From positions 79,919 to 143,918 of the forward strand of contig JAZKJM010000003.1 of the NCBI GenBank assembly GCA_040384265.1: 64,000 nt of DNA, written 5' to 3'. This document shows, piece by piece, positions 43,889 to 52,392 of this stretch (position 1 is its first letter; every line of letters begins with the position of its first letter). The notes under the pieces were generated by a model. The model made no database searches. It worked only from the letters and a program-made list of their open reading frames with translations, and was not told the DNA's origin. Source of the DNA: Pseudomonadota bacterium. Lineage in GTDB: Bacteria > Pseudomonadota > Alphaproteobacteria > Rickettsiales > UBA3002. A program made the position numbers and the translations under genes.

Positions 43889-45433
43889 ATGACCATCACC
43901 CGCGCCCTGATTTCCGTTTCCGATAAAACCGGCCTGCTGCCGTTCGCGCAGTTTCTCGTGGCGAGCGGCGTCGAACTGCTCTCGACCGGCGGCACCGCCG
44001 AATTGCTGCGCGCCAACAACATCCCCGTGCGCGACGTATCGCAGATCACCGACTTCCCCGAGATGATGGATGGCCGCGTTAAAACCCTGCATCCGCGTGT
44101 CCATGGCGGCCTGCTCGCCCGCCGGGCGGATAGCGACCACATGGCCGCCGCCAGCGCCCACGGCATCCCGATGATCGACCTGCTGATCGTCAATCTCTAC
44201 CCGTTCGAGACCACCCTCAACGCCACCACCGACTATGACACGCTGGTCGAGAATATCGATATCGGCGGCCCGGCGATGATCCGTGCCGCCGCCAAAAACC
44301 ACGAATCCGTCACCGTCATCGTCGATGTTGCGGATTACACCGCGATCGAGCAGGCAATGCAGGCCAACCAGAACGCCATTCCTGCCGATACGCGTCGCGC
44401 TTTTGCCGCCAAAGCCTTCGCCCGTTGCGCAGCGTATGACACGCTCATCAGCAGCTGGCTGACCGGCGCCACCGCACCGCAATTCCCCAACTACCTGCTG
44501 GATGCCCGCCTCGCCCAGACCCTGCGTTACGGCGAGAACCCGCACCAGGCCGCCGCCCTCTACCAGCGGCTGGATGCCAAAGGCGGCATCGCCCACGCCA
44601 CCTGCCTGCAAGGCAAGGAACTCAGCTACAACAACCTCGCCGATGCGGATGCCGCCTGGGCGATCGTCAGCGGCCTTGCCGCCCCGTCCGCCGTGCTCAT
44701 CAAGCACGCCAACCCTTGCGGCGTGGCCAGCGCCAACAGCATCGTTGCCGCCTTCACTGCCGCACTGGCGAGCGATCCCACCAGCGCCTTTGGCGGCATC
44801 CTCGCCGTCAACCAGCCGGTGGATGCTGCACTCGTTGCCGCCATCGGCACGTTGTTCCTCGAAGTCATCATCGCCCCTGCCTTCACCGCCGAAGCGCTCA
44901 CCGTGCTTGCCGCGAAAAAGAACCTGCGCCTGCTCACCGCCACTGCCGAGACCCATGCCAGCCCGCTGGCTGGCTGGATGATCCAGGCCATCAGCGGCGG
45001 CTATCTGGTGCAGCAAAAGGATAAAAACGTCACCAGCGACGGCTGGAAACGCGTCACCGATAAGCCGCTCGCAACCGACGCCACTGCGGATGCCGCCCTC
45101 GCCTGGCACACCGTCAAACACGTCAAATCAAACGCCATCGTGCTGGTCAAAAACGGCGCCACCATCGGGGTCGGTGCCGGGCAGATGAGCCGGGTCGATT
45201 CCGTGCGCATCGCCATCGAAAAAGCCAAGCAGCACGGCCATGATCCGCGCGGCGCAGTGCTAGCGTCGGATGCCTTCTTCCCCTTTGCCGATAATGTCGA
45301 GCTGGCCGCGGCCGCTGGCATCGGCCTCATCATCCAGCCCGGCGGCAGCATGCGCGACCCGGAAGTAATCGAGGCCGCCAACAAACACGGCATCGCCATG
45401 CTCTTCACCGGCACCCGGCATTTCAAACATTAA
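43889..45433 (+). CDS. purH: Bifunctional AICAR transformylase / IMP cyclohydrolase
   Basis: Last two steps of IMP synthesis. The 514-residue protein has the MGS-like IMP cyclohydrolase domain (1-~130: ALISVSDKTGLLPFA, STGGTAELLR, GRVKTLHPRVHGGLL). The AICAR transformylase domain follows (LRYGENPHQAAALY, the catalytic KHANPCGVA, SAFGGILAVN, and the C-terminal SDAFFPFADNVELAAAAG and GTRHFKH). Length is normal. The ribosome binding site is weak. It ends in a four-base overlap with the stop of the small convergent gene at 45430. Confidence 0.97.
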   Translation: MTITRALISVSDKTGLLPFAQFLVASGVELLSTGGTAELLRANNIPVRDVSQITDFPEMMDGRVKTLHPRVHGGLLARRADSDHMAAASAHGIPMIDLLIVNLYPFETTLNATTDYDTLVENIDIGGPAMIRAAAKNHESVTVIVDVADYTAIEQAMQANQNAIPADTRRAFAAKAFARCAAYDTLISSWLTGATAPQFPNYLLDARLAQTLRYGENPHQAAALYQRLDAKGGIAHATCLQGKELSYNNLADADAAWAIVSGLAAPSAVLIKHANPCGVASANSIVAAFTAALASDPTSAFGGILAVNQPVDAALVAAIGTLFLEVIIAPAFTAEALTVLAAKKNLRLLTATAETHASPLAGWMIQAISGGYLVQQKDKNVTSDGWKRVTDKPLATDATADAALAWHTVKHVKSNAIVLVKNGATIGVGAGQMSRVDSVRIAIEKAKQHGHDPRGAVLASDAFFPFADNVELAAAAGIGLIIQPGGSMRDPEVIEAANKHGIAMLFTGTRHFKH

Positions 45434-45573
45434 TCCGCCTTGCGCGCGGGTGGTTCCTGCCTGCGCGGCCGTGGCGTCACGCGCCGCGTTTGCGCCTCCT
45501 GCGCCTGCATAAACGTCAGGATACATTGCTCCAGCGGTGTCAATTCCTCGTAGGTGAAATGGTGCTTCTGCAT
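45430..45573 (-). CDS. Small orphan protein (47 residues)
   Basis: A short gene with an excellent ribosome binding site (GGGAGG five bases before the ATG at 45573). The protein starts MQKHHFTYEELTPLEQCILT, a probable amphipathic helix. It ends in a basic, Arg/Pro-rich tail (RRVTPRPRRQEPPARK). No family recognised. It lies between mutL and purH, and its stop overlaps the purH stop. The strong start signal is the main reason to call it; a nucleic-acid-binding role is only a guess from the basic tail. Confidence 0.6.
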   Translation of the reverse strand: MQKHHFTYEELTPLEQCILTFMQAQEAQTRRVTPRPRRQEPPARKAD

Positions 45574-45664
45574 ACACGCCTCCCTCGGTGGATACCGCCA
45601 CTTTACCCCCCGAATGATGAAGAATAGATGAAGGCGGCAAACATCGCTGTGGATAACCCGCGCG

Positions 45665-47485
45665 CTACCGCCGCCCGAACAATTTCTCCACATCGCCCTT
45701 GGCCAACGCAACATAAGTCGGCCGCCCGTGGTTGCACTGGCCGGAGAACGGCGTTGCTTCCATCAGCCGCAGCAGGGCGTTCATTTCGGCCAGCGTCATC
45801 ACCCGGCCCGCGCGCACGCTGCCATGGCAGGCCATGGTGCTGAGGATGGCCTCGAGCTTATCGGCCAGCGCCAGCCCGTCATCATAGAGGCTCAAATCAT
45901 CCGCCAGGTCGCGCACAAGGCCGGCCACATCCGCATCGCCCAGCATGGCGGGCACTTCGCGCACCAGCACGGTGGTCTCGCCAAACCCTTCCAGCACCAG
46001 CCCGAGCGCCGCCCATTCCGCACTGCGCGCCATAATGCGTGCCGCCTGCGCATCGGTCAGCTCGACCACTTCGGGCAGCAGCAGCATTTGCCGGGCGACG
46101 CCGGTTTGCGCCATCTCGGCTTTGAATTTCTCATACATAATCCGTTCATGCGCCGCATGCTGATCGACAATCACCAACCCCTCACGCGTCTGCGCCACAA
46201 TATAGGTATGGTGCAACTGAGCGACAGCCGCGCCAAGGGGAAAATCCGGCGTCGGCACGCGTGATTCATGGCTCGGAAAGGCCGTGGGCTCAGACTGCGG
46301 CGCACGATGCTGGGGCGGCAAATAATCACGCCCCCACAGCGCCGCATTCGGTGCCGCAAAATCATAGGCTGGCGCGGGGCTCCCCCCATGAAACGGCTGC
46401 CCGCGGAATCCCGCATGCTGGCCCGCGAATCCTTCGGCCTGAAACGCCGCCAGCGCTTGGTCGGCCACCGTTGTGCTCGCCCGCTGCGCGGTGGTGCCAA
46501 TCGCAGCCCGTAGCGCGCTCAGGATCAGCCCGCGTACCAGCTGGCTATCGCGAAAGCGCACCTCGGATTTCGCCGGGTGGCAATTCACATCCACCTGGTC
46601 GCCGGGCACTTCGAGAAACAGCACCGCCACCGGGTGGCGATCCCGCGCCAGGTAATCCTGATAGGCCGCGCGGATGACGCCCAGCAGCAACCGGTCGCGC
46701 ACCGGGCGGCGGTTGACGAATAAATACTGTGTCTGGCTGGTGCTGCGGTGGAAGGTCGGCAGCCCGGCAAACCCGGTCAATCGAATACCCTCGCGCACCG
46801 CGTCGATCACCGCCGTGTTCGCCGCAAACCCGCTGCCGAGGATTTTCTCCAACCGCTGCGGCGCAGCGCTGATCCAGTCGGTCGTCAGCGCCGGGAAATC
46901 GCGCACCATCCGCCCGTCATGGCTGAGGCGAAACCGCACATCCGGATGCGCCATGGCAAGCCGCTCGATGATATCGACCGTATGGGTAATTTCGGTGCGC
47001 GGCGTCTTCAAAAATTTCAGCCGCGCGGGAATCGCGTAAAACAAATCCCGCACCTCGACCAGCGTGCCTTCGCTCAAACTTGCCGGTTGCAGCGGGCTGA
47101 CCACCCCACCCTCAACCTGCAGCATAAACGCATCCTGCGCCCCGCGCGCCCGGCTGCTGATCGCCACCCGGGCGATGGAGCCGATGGACGGCAGCGCCTC
47201 GCCACGAAACCCCATAAAATGGATGGCGAGCAGGTCATCATCGGGCAGTTTGGAGGTGGCGTGGCGCTCGACGGCGAGCGGCAAATCCTTGGGCCCCATG
47301 CCGCGCCCGTTATCGCGCACGCGGATGAGGGCAACCCCACCCGACTCCAGCGCAATATCAATATCGTTAGCCCCGGCATCGAGTGCGTTCTCGACCAGCT
47401 CTTTCACCACCGAAGCAGGCCGTTCGATCACTTCGCCGGCCGCAATCTGGTTAATCAGCGTCGCCGGGAGCAAGCGAATCGTCAC
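45665..47485 (-). CDS. mutL: DNA mismatch repair protein MutL (endonuclease type)
   Basis: Couples MutS mismatch recognition to strand incision. The 606-residue GHKL ATPase has RPASVVKELVENALDAGA, DNGRGMGP and GFRGEALPSIGS (ATP-binding motifs). A variable linker (about 340-420) precedes the C-terminal domain with DQHAAHERIMYE, which matches the DQHAx2Ex4E endonuclease motif, and the ACHGSVRAG and CNHGRPT zinc-site motifs. It should therefore nick DNA itself, as in species without MutH. GTG start with GGAG upstream, overlapping the M16 peptidase stop. Confidence 0.96.
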   Translation of the reverse strand: MTIRLLPATLINQIAAGEVIERPASVVKELVENALDAGANDIDIALESGGVALIRVRDNGRGMGPKDLPLAVERHATSKLPDDDLLAIHFMGFRGEALPSIGSIARVAISSRARGAQDAFMLQVEGGVVSPLQPASLSEGTLVEVRDLFYAIPARLKFLKTPRTEITHTVDIIERLAMAHPDVRFRLSHDGRMVRDFPALTTDWISAAPQRLEKILGSGFAANTAVIDAVREGIRLTGFAGLPTFHRSTSQTQYLFVNRRPVRDRLLLGVIRAAYQDYLARDRHPVAVLFLEVPGDQVDVNCHPAKSEVRFRDSQLVRGLILSALRAAIGTTAQRASTTVADQALAAFQAEGFAGQHAGFRGQPFHGGSPAPAYDFAAPNAALWGRDYLPPQHRAPQSEPTAFPSHESRVPTPDFPLGAAVAQLHHTYIVAQTREGLVIVDQHAAHERIMYEKFKAEMAQTGVARQMLLLPEVVELTDAQAARIMARSAEWAALGLVLEGFGETTVLVREVPAMLGDADVAGLVRDLADDLSLYDDGLALADKLEAILSTMACHGSVRAGRVMTLAEMNALLRLMEATPFSGQCNHGRPTYVALAKGDVEKLFGRR

Positions 47486-48849
47486 CGCACGTCTCCGGAA
47501 TGCATGGCCGGCGCCGGTGCAATCGGCCCGCTGCCGCCTACTTCCGGCGCACCGCCAACAATGGCAAACAGGAAGCGCGACGGCGACAGCAGCGCATCCG
47601 CCACTGCATTAATATCCCCACAGCTGACCTTGCTGAACAACGCGTCGCGCTCGCTCAGATAGTCCTCGCCCAGCCGGTGCACCTGCATCATCAGCAGCAT
47701 GTTCGAAACCGAGCTGCTGCTATCGAGCTGGCGGGCAAACGCCCCGCGCACATAGCTTTTCGCATCGGTGCATTCATCCGTCGTCACGCCCTTGTCATGC
47801 ATCTGGGTGAGCACGTTTTTCACTGCCGCCACCGCCGCGTCGGCGCTGGCATTGCGGGTGGCGAGGCCACCGCTCAGCAGCGCCGCGCCGCGCTTGATAT
47901 CGAGATCCGTATCGATGCTGTAGACCAGCCCCTTCTGCTGGCGCACATCATCCCCCAGCCGCGAGAAAAGCGAGTTGCCGCCGAGGATGTGGTTGAGCAG
48001 GTAGGCCGCATAAAAACGCGGGTCATCACGCGCGATGCCGGGCGCAGCAAAGGCGATCACCGTCTGCGGCACCGCCATCGTTTTATGCAGGGTTTCGCCG
48101 CCGCCTTGCAGCGTGGTGGGCGTCACCGCCACGGCGCCCGAATCATTCTCCGCCAGCGCCTCGATCGCATCGCCCAGCACATCGTCGAGCAGGCTGGCAT
48201 CCACATCGCCCGCCGCGGCGACCAGCACATTGCCGCGCGTCACATAGGTGCGCAGGTAATCATGCACATCCTGCGCATTCAGCGCGGCCACACTCGCCGC
48301 ATCGCCAAACGGCGCGTTGGCATAAGGGTGGCCTTTGAAACCACGGCTATTGAGCAGGCGAGCCACCTGGTAATTCGGTTGCTCCTCCAGCTGGCTCAGC
48401 AGCGAGACCATCTGCGACTGCACGCGCGCCTGGTCGGCCTTCTCCAGCATCGGTTTGCTGAGCGCGAGGGCTAGCAACTCACCCGCCCGTTTCGCATGTT
48501 CGCGCAGGCAATAAATATGAATCCGCAGGCGGTCGTCATCCGCTTCCACTTCCAGCGTGATGGCTTTTTCATCGAGCGCGCGCTGGAAGGCGACACTATC
48601 CAGCGTGCCCGCCCCTTCGGTCAGCATCGCCGCTGCAAATGCTGCGCGGCCGCCCTTGCCTTCAGGGTCAGACGCATTGCCCGCCCCTTCAAAACTCAGC
48701 ACCATATCCACCACCGGCACCGTGTCATTTTCCGCATACCACGCCTTCACGCCGTGGCCGATGCGGGTGGTCTGCACGCTCACTTCCGCCTGCGCAACTG
48801 CCGCAAAAGCAAGCAACCCCACCAGCAATCCTGTCAGCTTACTGCGCAT
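47482..48849 (-). CDS. M16 peptidase-like protein without the zinc motif
   Basis: A 455-residue precursor with a signal peptide (cut near AQA, 21) and the two-domain M16 (pitrilysin/MPP-like) fold. The position of HxxEH is replaced (GGRAAFAAAMLTEGAG), so it should be catalytically dead. The second half keeps the typical HILGGNSLFSRLGDDVRQQKGLVYSI, equivalent to the R/Y substrate-binding motif. It is the usual non-catalytic partner of the active M16 gene just upstream, which it overlaps by 11 bases. GGAGG six bases before the ATG gives it its own start signal. Confidence 0.88.
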   Translation of the reverse strand: MRSKLTGLLVGLLAFAAVAQAEVSVQTTRIGHGVKAWYAENDTVPVVDMVLSFEGAGNASDPEGKGGRAAFAAAMLTEGAGTLDSVAFQRALDEKAITLEVEADDDRLRIHIYCLREHAKRAGELLALALSKPMLEKADQARVQSQMVSLLSQLEEQPNYQVARLLNSRGFKGHPYANAPFGDAASVAALNAQDVHDYLRTYVTRGNVLVAAAGDVDASLLDDVLGDAIEALAENDSGAVAVTPTTLQGGGETLHKTMAVPQTVIAFAAPGIARDDPRFYAAYLLNHILGGNSLFSRLGDDVRQQKGLVYSIDTDLDIKRGAALLSGGLATRNASADAAVAAVKNVLTQMHDKGVTTDECTDAKSYVRGAFARQLDSSSSVSNMLLMMQVHRLGEDYLSERDALFSKVSCGDINAVADALLSPSRFLFAIVGGAPEVGGSGPIAPAPAMHSGDVR

Positions 48850-50233
48850 GCGGCACCTCCGCCGTTGGGGCCGGCGTCTCGGGCAACAAATACCCTGTCA
48901 CCGCGCGTGCCGGAATAATCACTGCCTTGCCCGCCGCCAGCGCACCCGCCGCGCTCACCTGGCCGACATTATCCGCCCAGCTGTAAAAATATTGCTCATC
49001 GAGCCCAATCGCAAACAGGCCTGCCATCGTGTTGGCGAGCGGTTGCAGCCCATCCTGCGCATAAATCAGCGCGGCCTTGAGCAGGGTTTTGGCATTGGCG
49101 ATATCGCCCTCATCCGGCGCGGTCACAAGGGCGGTCGCCAGCGCCCGGTCGAGCGCTTCTTCCAGCTGCGGCAAGGTCACGCCCGCGGCAGGCACGGCCA
49201 CAATGCGAAACAGCGCCGGGCCAATCGCCATTGGGTCGTAATCGACGCTGACATTGCTCGCCAGTTTCTGCTCGCGCACCAGGGTGCGGTAGAGCACGCT
49301 GGTTTCACCGCCACCGAGATATTGCGCAAATACCGAGAGCGGCAGCGCATCTTCCTTGGCCCCATCGCCCACGCTTGGCGCGATATACTGACGCAGCAGG
49401 CGCGGCTCATGCACTTTCGTATCGCGCATTTCGCCCTTACGCGCCATGCGGATCGGCGGCTCCTTCGGCCAGTTGCGCGTGGCGAATTCGCCGCCGGGCA
49501 TCGCCCCGTAATAATGCTGCGCATGGCGGCGCACATCGCGCGCCGTCACATCCCCCGCCACCAGCAGGATCATGTTTCCCGGCCGGTAATGCGCTTCGTA
49601 ATAGGCCCGCGCATCCGCCGCCGTGAACGTCGCCATATCTTCCGCCCAGCCGATCACCGGCTGGTGGTACGGATGGTTCAGGAATGTCAGCGCATTCAGC
49701 TGCTCCACCCATTGCGCGGCGGGATTATTTTCCACCCGCATATTGCGTTCCTCGGTGATGATTTTCAGCTCGCGCGCGGCCTTGGCCGTATCGAAGTCAA
49801 TATTGCGCAAGCGGTCGACTTCCATTGCCATCACCGTGCGCAGATGCTCCTTGGGCACGGTCGCGTAAAACAGCGTATAATCGCGGTTGGTCGAGGCGTT
49901 CTGCACCCCGCCGACCCGCGCAATCGCGCGGTCATAGGTGCCTTCGGGATAATCCTTGGTGCCCGCGAACATCAGATGTTCCATGTAATGGGCGACGCCG
50001 GATTTGCCGTACGCATCATCCGCCCCGCCCGCTTTCACCACCAGCATATGGGTAACAACCGGAATACGCGGATTGGGCATCACCACCACCTGCAAGCCAT
50101 TGCTCAACTGAAAACGCTCGACCGGCACCGAGGCGCGCACATCGTGTTTTTTGGTTTTGGTGCCGGTAAAATAAATCGCCGCCGCCAGCGCTGCAAGCAG
50201 GAGGATGATGGGGATGAAATAGCGGCGCAGCAT
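48839..50233 (-). CDS. M16 family zinc metallopeptidase
   Basis: A 464-residue protein with an N-terminal membrane anchor or uncleaved signal (about 6-22) and the M16 zinc motif HYMEH (H82, E85, H86), with the third ligand expected in ELKIITEERNMR. The second domain carries QYLGGGETSVLYRTLVREQKLA. It forms a heterodimer-like pair with the following inactive M16 protein in the periplasm. The ATG follows directly on the TAG of the upstream DUF3035 gene, so translation is probably coupled; no separate ribosome binding site is seen. Confidence 0.9.
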   Translation of the reverse strand: MLRRYFIPIILLLAALAAAIYFTGTKTKKHDVRASVPVERFQLSNGLQVVVMPNPRIPVVTHMLVVKAGGADDAYGKSGVAHYMEHLMFAGTKDYPEGTYDRAIARVGGVQNASTNRDYTLFYATVPKEHLRTVMAMEVDRLRNIDFDTAKAARELKIITEERNMRVENNPAAQWVEQLNALTFLNHPYHQPVIGWAEDMATFTAADARAYYEAHYRPGNMILLVAGDVTARDVRRHAQHYYGAMPGGEFATRNWPKEPPIRMARKGEMRDTKVHEPRLLRQYIAPSVGDGAKEDALPLSVFAQYLGGGETSVLYRTLVREQKLASNVSVDYDPMAIGPALFRIVAVPAAGVTLPQLEEALDRALATALVTAPDEGDIANAKTLLKAALIYAQDGLQPLANTMAGLFAIGLDEQYFYSWADNVGQVSAAGALAAGKAVIIPARAVTGYLLPETPAPTAEVPHAQ

Positions 50234-50848
50234 CTAGAAGATTCGATCCAGCACGGATTTCGGCTTGGTCGATTCGACCGGCACCTCACCGTCATTCACC
50301 GGCTTACCCGCACCCTTGTTTTCGCGCAGACGCTCGGTTTCTTTCGCGGCATCCACCACCGGCTCGGCCTTATCGGCACCAGTCAGGCGGTCATAGAGGG
50401 TGGGGGCATTATCCTCCACATTCGCGGCTTGTGGTGTGTTGGCTTCGCCGGTCAATTTGCTGCGGATCGATTCGTCCGCATCCGCCGCACCGGCGCGTTT
50501 GAGAAGGCTGGCGGCGGCACCGGTTGCCACTTCGCTGCTCGTCACCGGCATCACCGCCGTATCGACCGTCGGCTGCACCAGATCGCCGGGTTCGGCTTGT
50601 TTTTTCACCGGCGTGCCGGTCAGCAGGCTGCGCGCCTGGTCGTCCGCGCTGGTGCCGCGTGGCGGCTCACCCGGTCGCGGCGGACGCAGCGAAAATTCCG
50701 GCGGCAGGCTCAGCGGCGGGCGCGACACCACCGTAAACTCATCCGGCGCATCGCGGTTGAGGCCAAGCGTTTCACGCACCCCGCCACCGTCACACGCGGT
50801 GAGCAGCAGCGGCGCGGCCAGCAGGCCAAGGATCAGGAGACGTTTCAT
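50234..50848 (-). CDS. DUF3035-family lipoprotein
   Basis: A 204-residue lipoprotein with lipobox LTAC (Cys19). The alphaproteobacterial DUF3035 signature follows: LGLNRDAPDEFTVVSRPPLSL, then PPEFSLRPPRPGEPPRG. The rest is polar and low in structure, ending KSVLDRIF. The family is of unknown function and is typically encoded between lspA and the paired M16 peptidases, exactly as here. lspA, 30 bases upstream, would process it. Confidence 0.88.
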   Translation of the reverse strand: MKRLLILGLLAAPLLLTACDGGGVRETLGLNRDAPDEFTVVSRPPLSLPPEFSLRPPRPGEPPRGTSADDQARSLLTGTPVKKQAEPGDLVQPTVDTAVMPVTSSEVATGAAASLLKRAGAADADESIRSKLTGEANTPQAANVEDNAPTLYDRLTGADKAEPVVDAAKETERLRENKGAGKPVNDGEVPVESTKPKSVLDRIF

Positions 50849-50878
50849 GCGGCTAACCTACACCTATTCGAACGAAAT

Positions 50879-51403
50879 TCAAGGACGCGCTGGATGTTTT
50901 ACCAGACAAATTAGCAGCAACCCCACCCCGATACAAATCCCCGAATCGGCGACATTAAACGCCGGCCAGCCCAGCGCGCCAACATGCACATAGAGGAAAT
51001 CCGCCACCGCCCCGTGGCGCAGCCGGTCGAGCGCATTGCCCAGCGCCCCGCCGATCACCATCGCATAGCCGATCCGCTCCCACCGCCGCTCGCTTTTAAG
51101 CGCAAGGCGCGCGAGGATGGCCGAAACCACGACCGCCAGCAGCGTCAGCACATAGGGCATGACCTGCGATTCATGCGAAAACATGCTGAAACTCACCCCG
51201 CGGTTCCACGCCATCACCAGCGACATATACTCATTCAGCACCACCGGCGGCCGCGTCTGCATGCCAACCACCACCACCACCCAATATTTGCTCAGCTGGT
51301 CAAGCGCAAACACCAGCAGCGCCACCAATCCCACCTGCAGGGCGCGGCATTTCGTGGGCGCACATGCGTTGATTTTTTCCATAGGATTACTTTCCATGTT
51401 CAT
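50879..51403 (-). CDS. lspA: Lipoprotein signal peptidase (SPase II)
   Basis: Cleaves prolipoproteins such as the several encoded in this window. The 174-residue protein has four membrane helices and the catalytic aspartates in GNALDRLRHGAVADFL and FNVADSGI. The N-terminus has three possible ATGs (51403, 51397, 51382). The first lies two bases from the ribF stop, while the third has GGAAAG nine bases upstream; the extra N-terminal residues are not conserved, so the start is uncertain. In many proteobacteria ileS separates ribF and lspA; it is absent here. Confidence 0.94.
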   Translation of the reverse strand: MNMESNPMEKINACAPTKCRALQVGLVALLVFALDQLSKYWVVVVVGMQTRPPVVLNEYMSLVMAWNRGVSFSMFSHESQVMPYVLTLLAVVVSAILARLALKSERRWERIGYAMVIGGALGNALDRLRHGAVADFLYVHVGALGWPAFNVADSGICIGVGLLLICLVKHPARP

Positions 51404-51405
51404 GG

Positions 51406-52329
51406 TTATCCGGCGAGCAGCTTTCGCGCCGCCTCGCCATCCCGCGCAATCTGCGCGGTCAGCGCCGCCAATGATTCGAACTTCACCTCATCGCGGATTT
51501 TTTCGACAAACGCCACTTCCATCACCGCCCCGTAAATGGACGCTGAAAAATCAAACAGATGCACCTCCAGCGATGGCCGCAGCGCCGCCCCCACCGTTGG
51601 CCGTCGGCCAAAATTGGCCACCGCGTCATAGGTCATCTCCCCCAGCCGTGCCCGCACCGCATACACCCCGTGGGCGGGCAGCTGCAGGTTGGTCGGCAGC
51701 GCCACATTGGCGGTCGCAAACCCCATGCCCGCGCCGCGCCCGTCGCCATGCACCACCCGGCCGGTCAACGCATAATCGCGCCCGAAAATCTTGCGCGCCT
51801 GCGCCATATCGCCCGCCGCAATCGCCATCCGCGCCGCGCTTGAGGAACAGGCCACCCCGTCCACCATCACCCCGGGCACCGTGATAATCTGCACCCCGCG
51901 CGCCGCGCCCCAGGCTTTGAGCATCGCTGCATCGCCGCCGCGCTGTTTGCCAAAGGCGAAATCCTCGCCCGTCACCACCACCTGCGCGCCCAGTTGGCGG
52001 GCCAGCACATGGTCGAGGAAATCCTGCGCTTCCACCCCCGCAAACGCGGCGTTAAAGCGCGGCATCGCCACCTGCGCCACCCCGGCTTTTTCCAGCCGGT
52101 GCAGCTTGGTCGCCAGCCGCTCGATGCGAAAGGCAGGCACCTGTTTCATAAAAAACCGTCGCGGATGGGGCTCGAATGTCAGCACCCCTGGCACCACCTG
52201 GCGTTCGGCCGCCGCCGCCACCATCGCCGCGATCACCGCCTGATGGCCCCGGTGCAACCCATCGAAATTGCCAATCGCCACCGCGGTCGGGTGCGGTGCA
52301 TCAGTGGGCAGCTGGCGGATAAGTTGCAT
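51406..52329 (-). CDS. ribF: Bifunctional riboflavin kinase / FAD synthetase
   Basis: Makes FMN and FAD from riboflavin. The 307-residue protein has the FAD synthetase nucleotidyltransferase motif GNFDGLHRGHQAV, VLTFEPHPRRFF, VVVTGEDFAFGKQRGGD and SSSAARMAIAAGD. The riboflavin kinase domain has GMGFATANVALP (usually PTAN) and HGVYAVRA. The ATG at 52329 fits the family; a GTG 14 codons upstream is in frame. No good ribosome binding site. First gene of the minus-strand ribF-lspA-DUF3035-M16-M16-mutL run; murJ diverges 63 bases away. Confidence 0.95.
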   Translation of the reverse strand: MQLIRQLPTDAPHPTAVAIGNFDGLHRGHQAVIAAMVAAAAERQVVPGVLTFEPHPRRFFMKQVPAFRIERLATKLHRLEKAGVAQVAMPRFNAAFAGVEAQDFLDHVLARQLGAQVVVTGEDFAFGKQRGGDAAMLKAWGAARGVQIITVPGVMVDGVACSSSAARMAIAAGDMAQARKIFGRDYALTGRVVHGDGRGAGMGFATANVALPTNLQLPAHGVYAVRARLGEMTYDAVANFGRRPTVGAALRPSLEVHLFDFSASIYGAVMEVAFVEKIRDEVKFESLAALTAQIARDGEAARKLLAG

Positions 52330-52392
52330 AGTTGCGCGGGCGTGGAACTGGTGTAAAGGTTGCGGCGTCACTATAAGGTAGCGCGGCCGCCC

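Noticed and set aside
48557-50914. 785-codon plus-strand frame opposite the two M16 genes and the DUF3035 gene
   Set aside because: Very long but Arg/His-rich with no motif, and antisense to three genes with signal peptides and conserved motifs.
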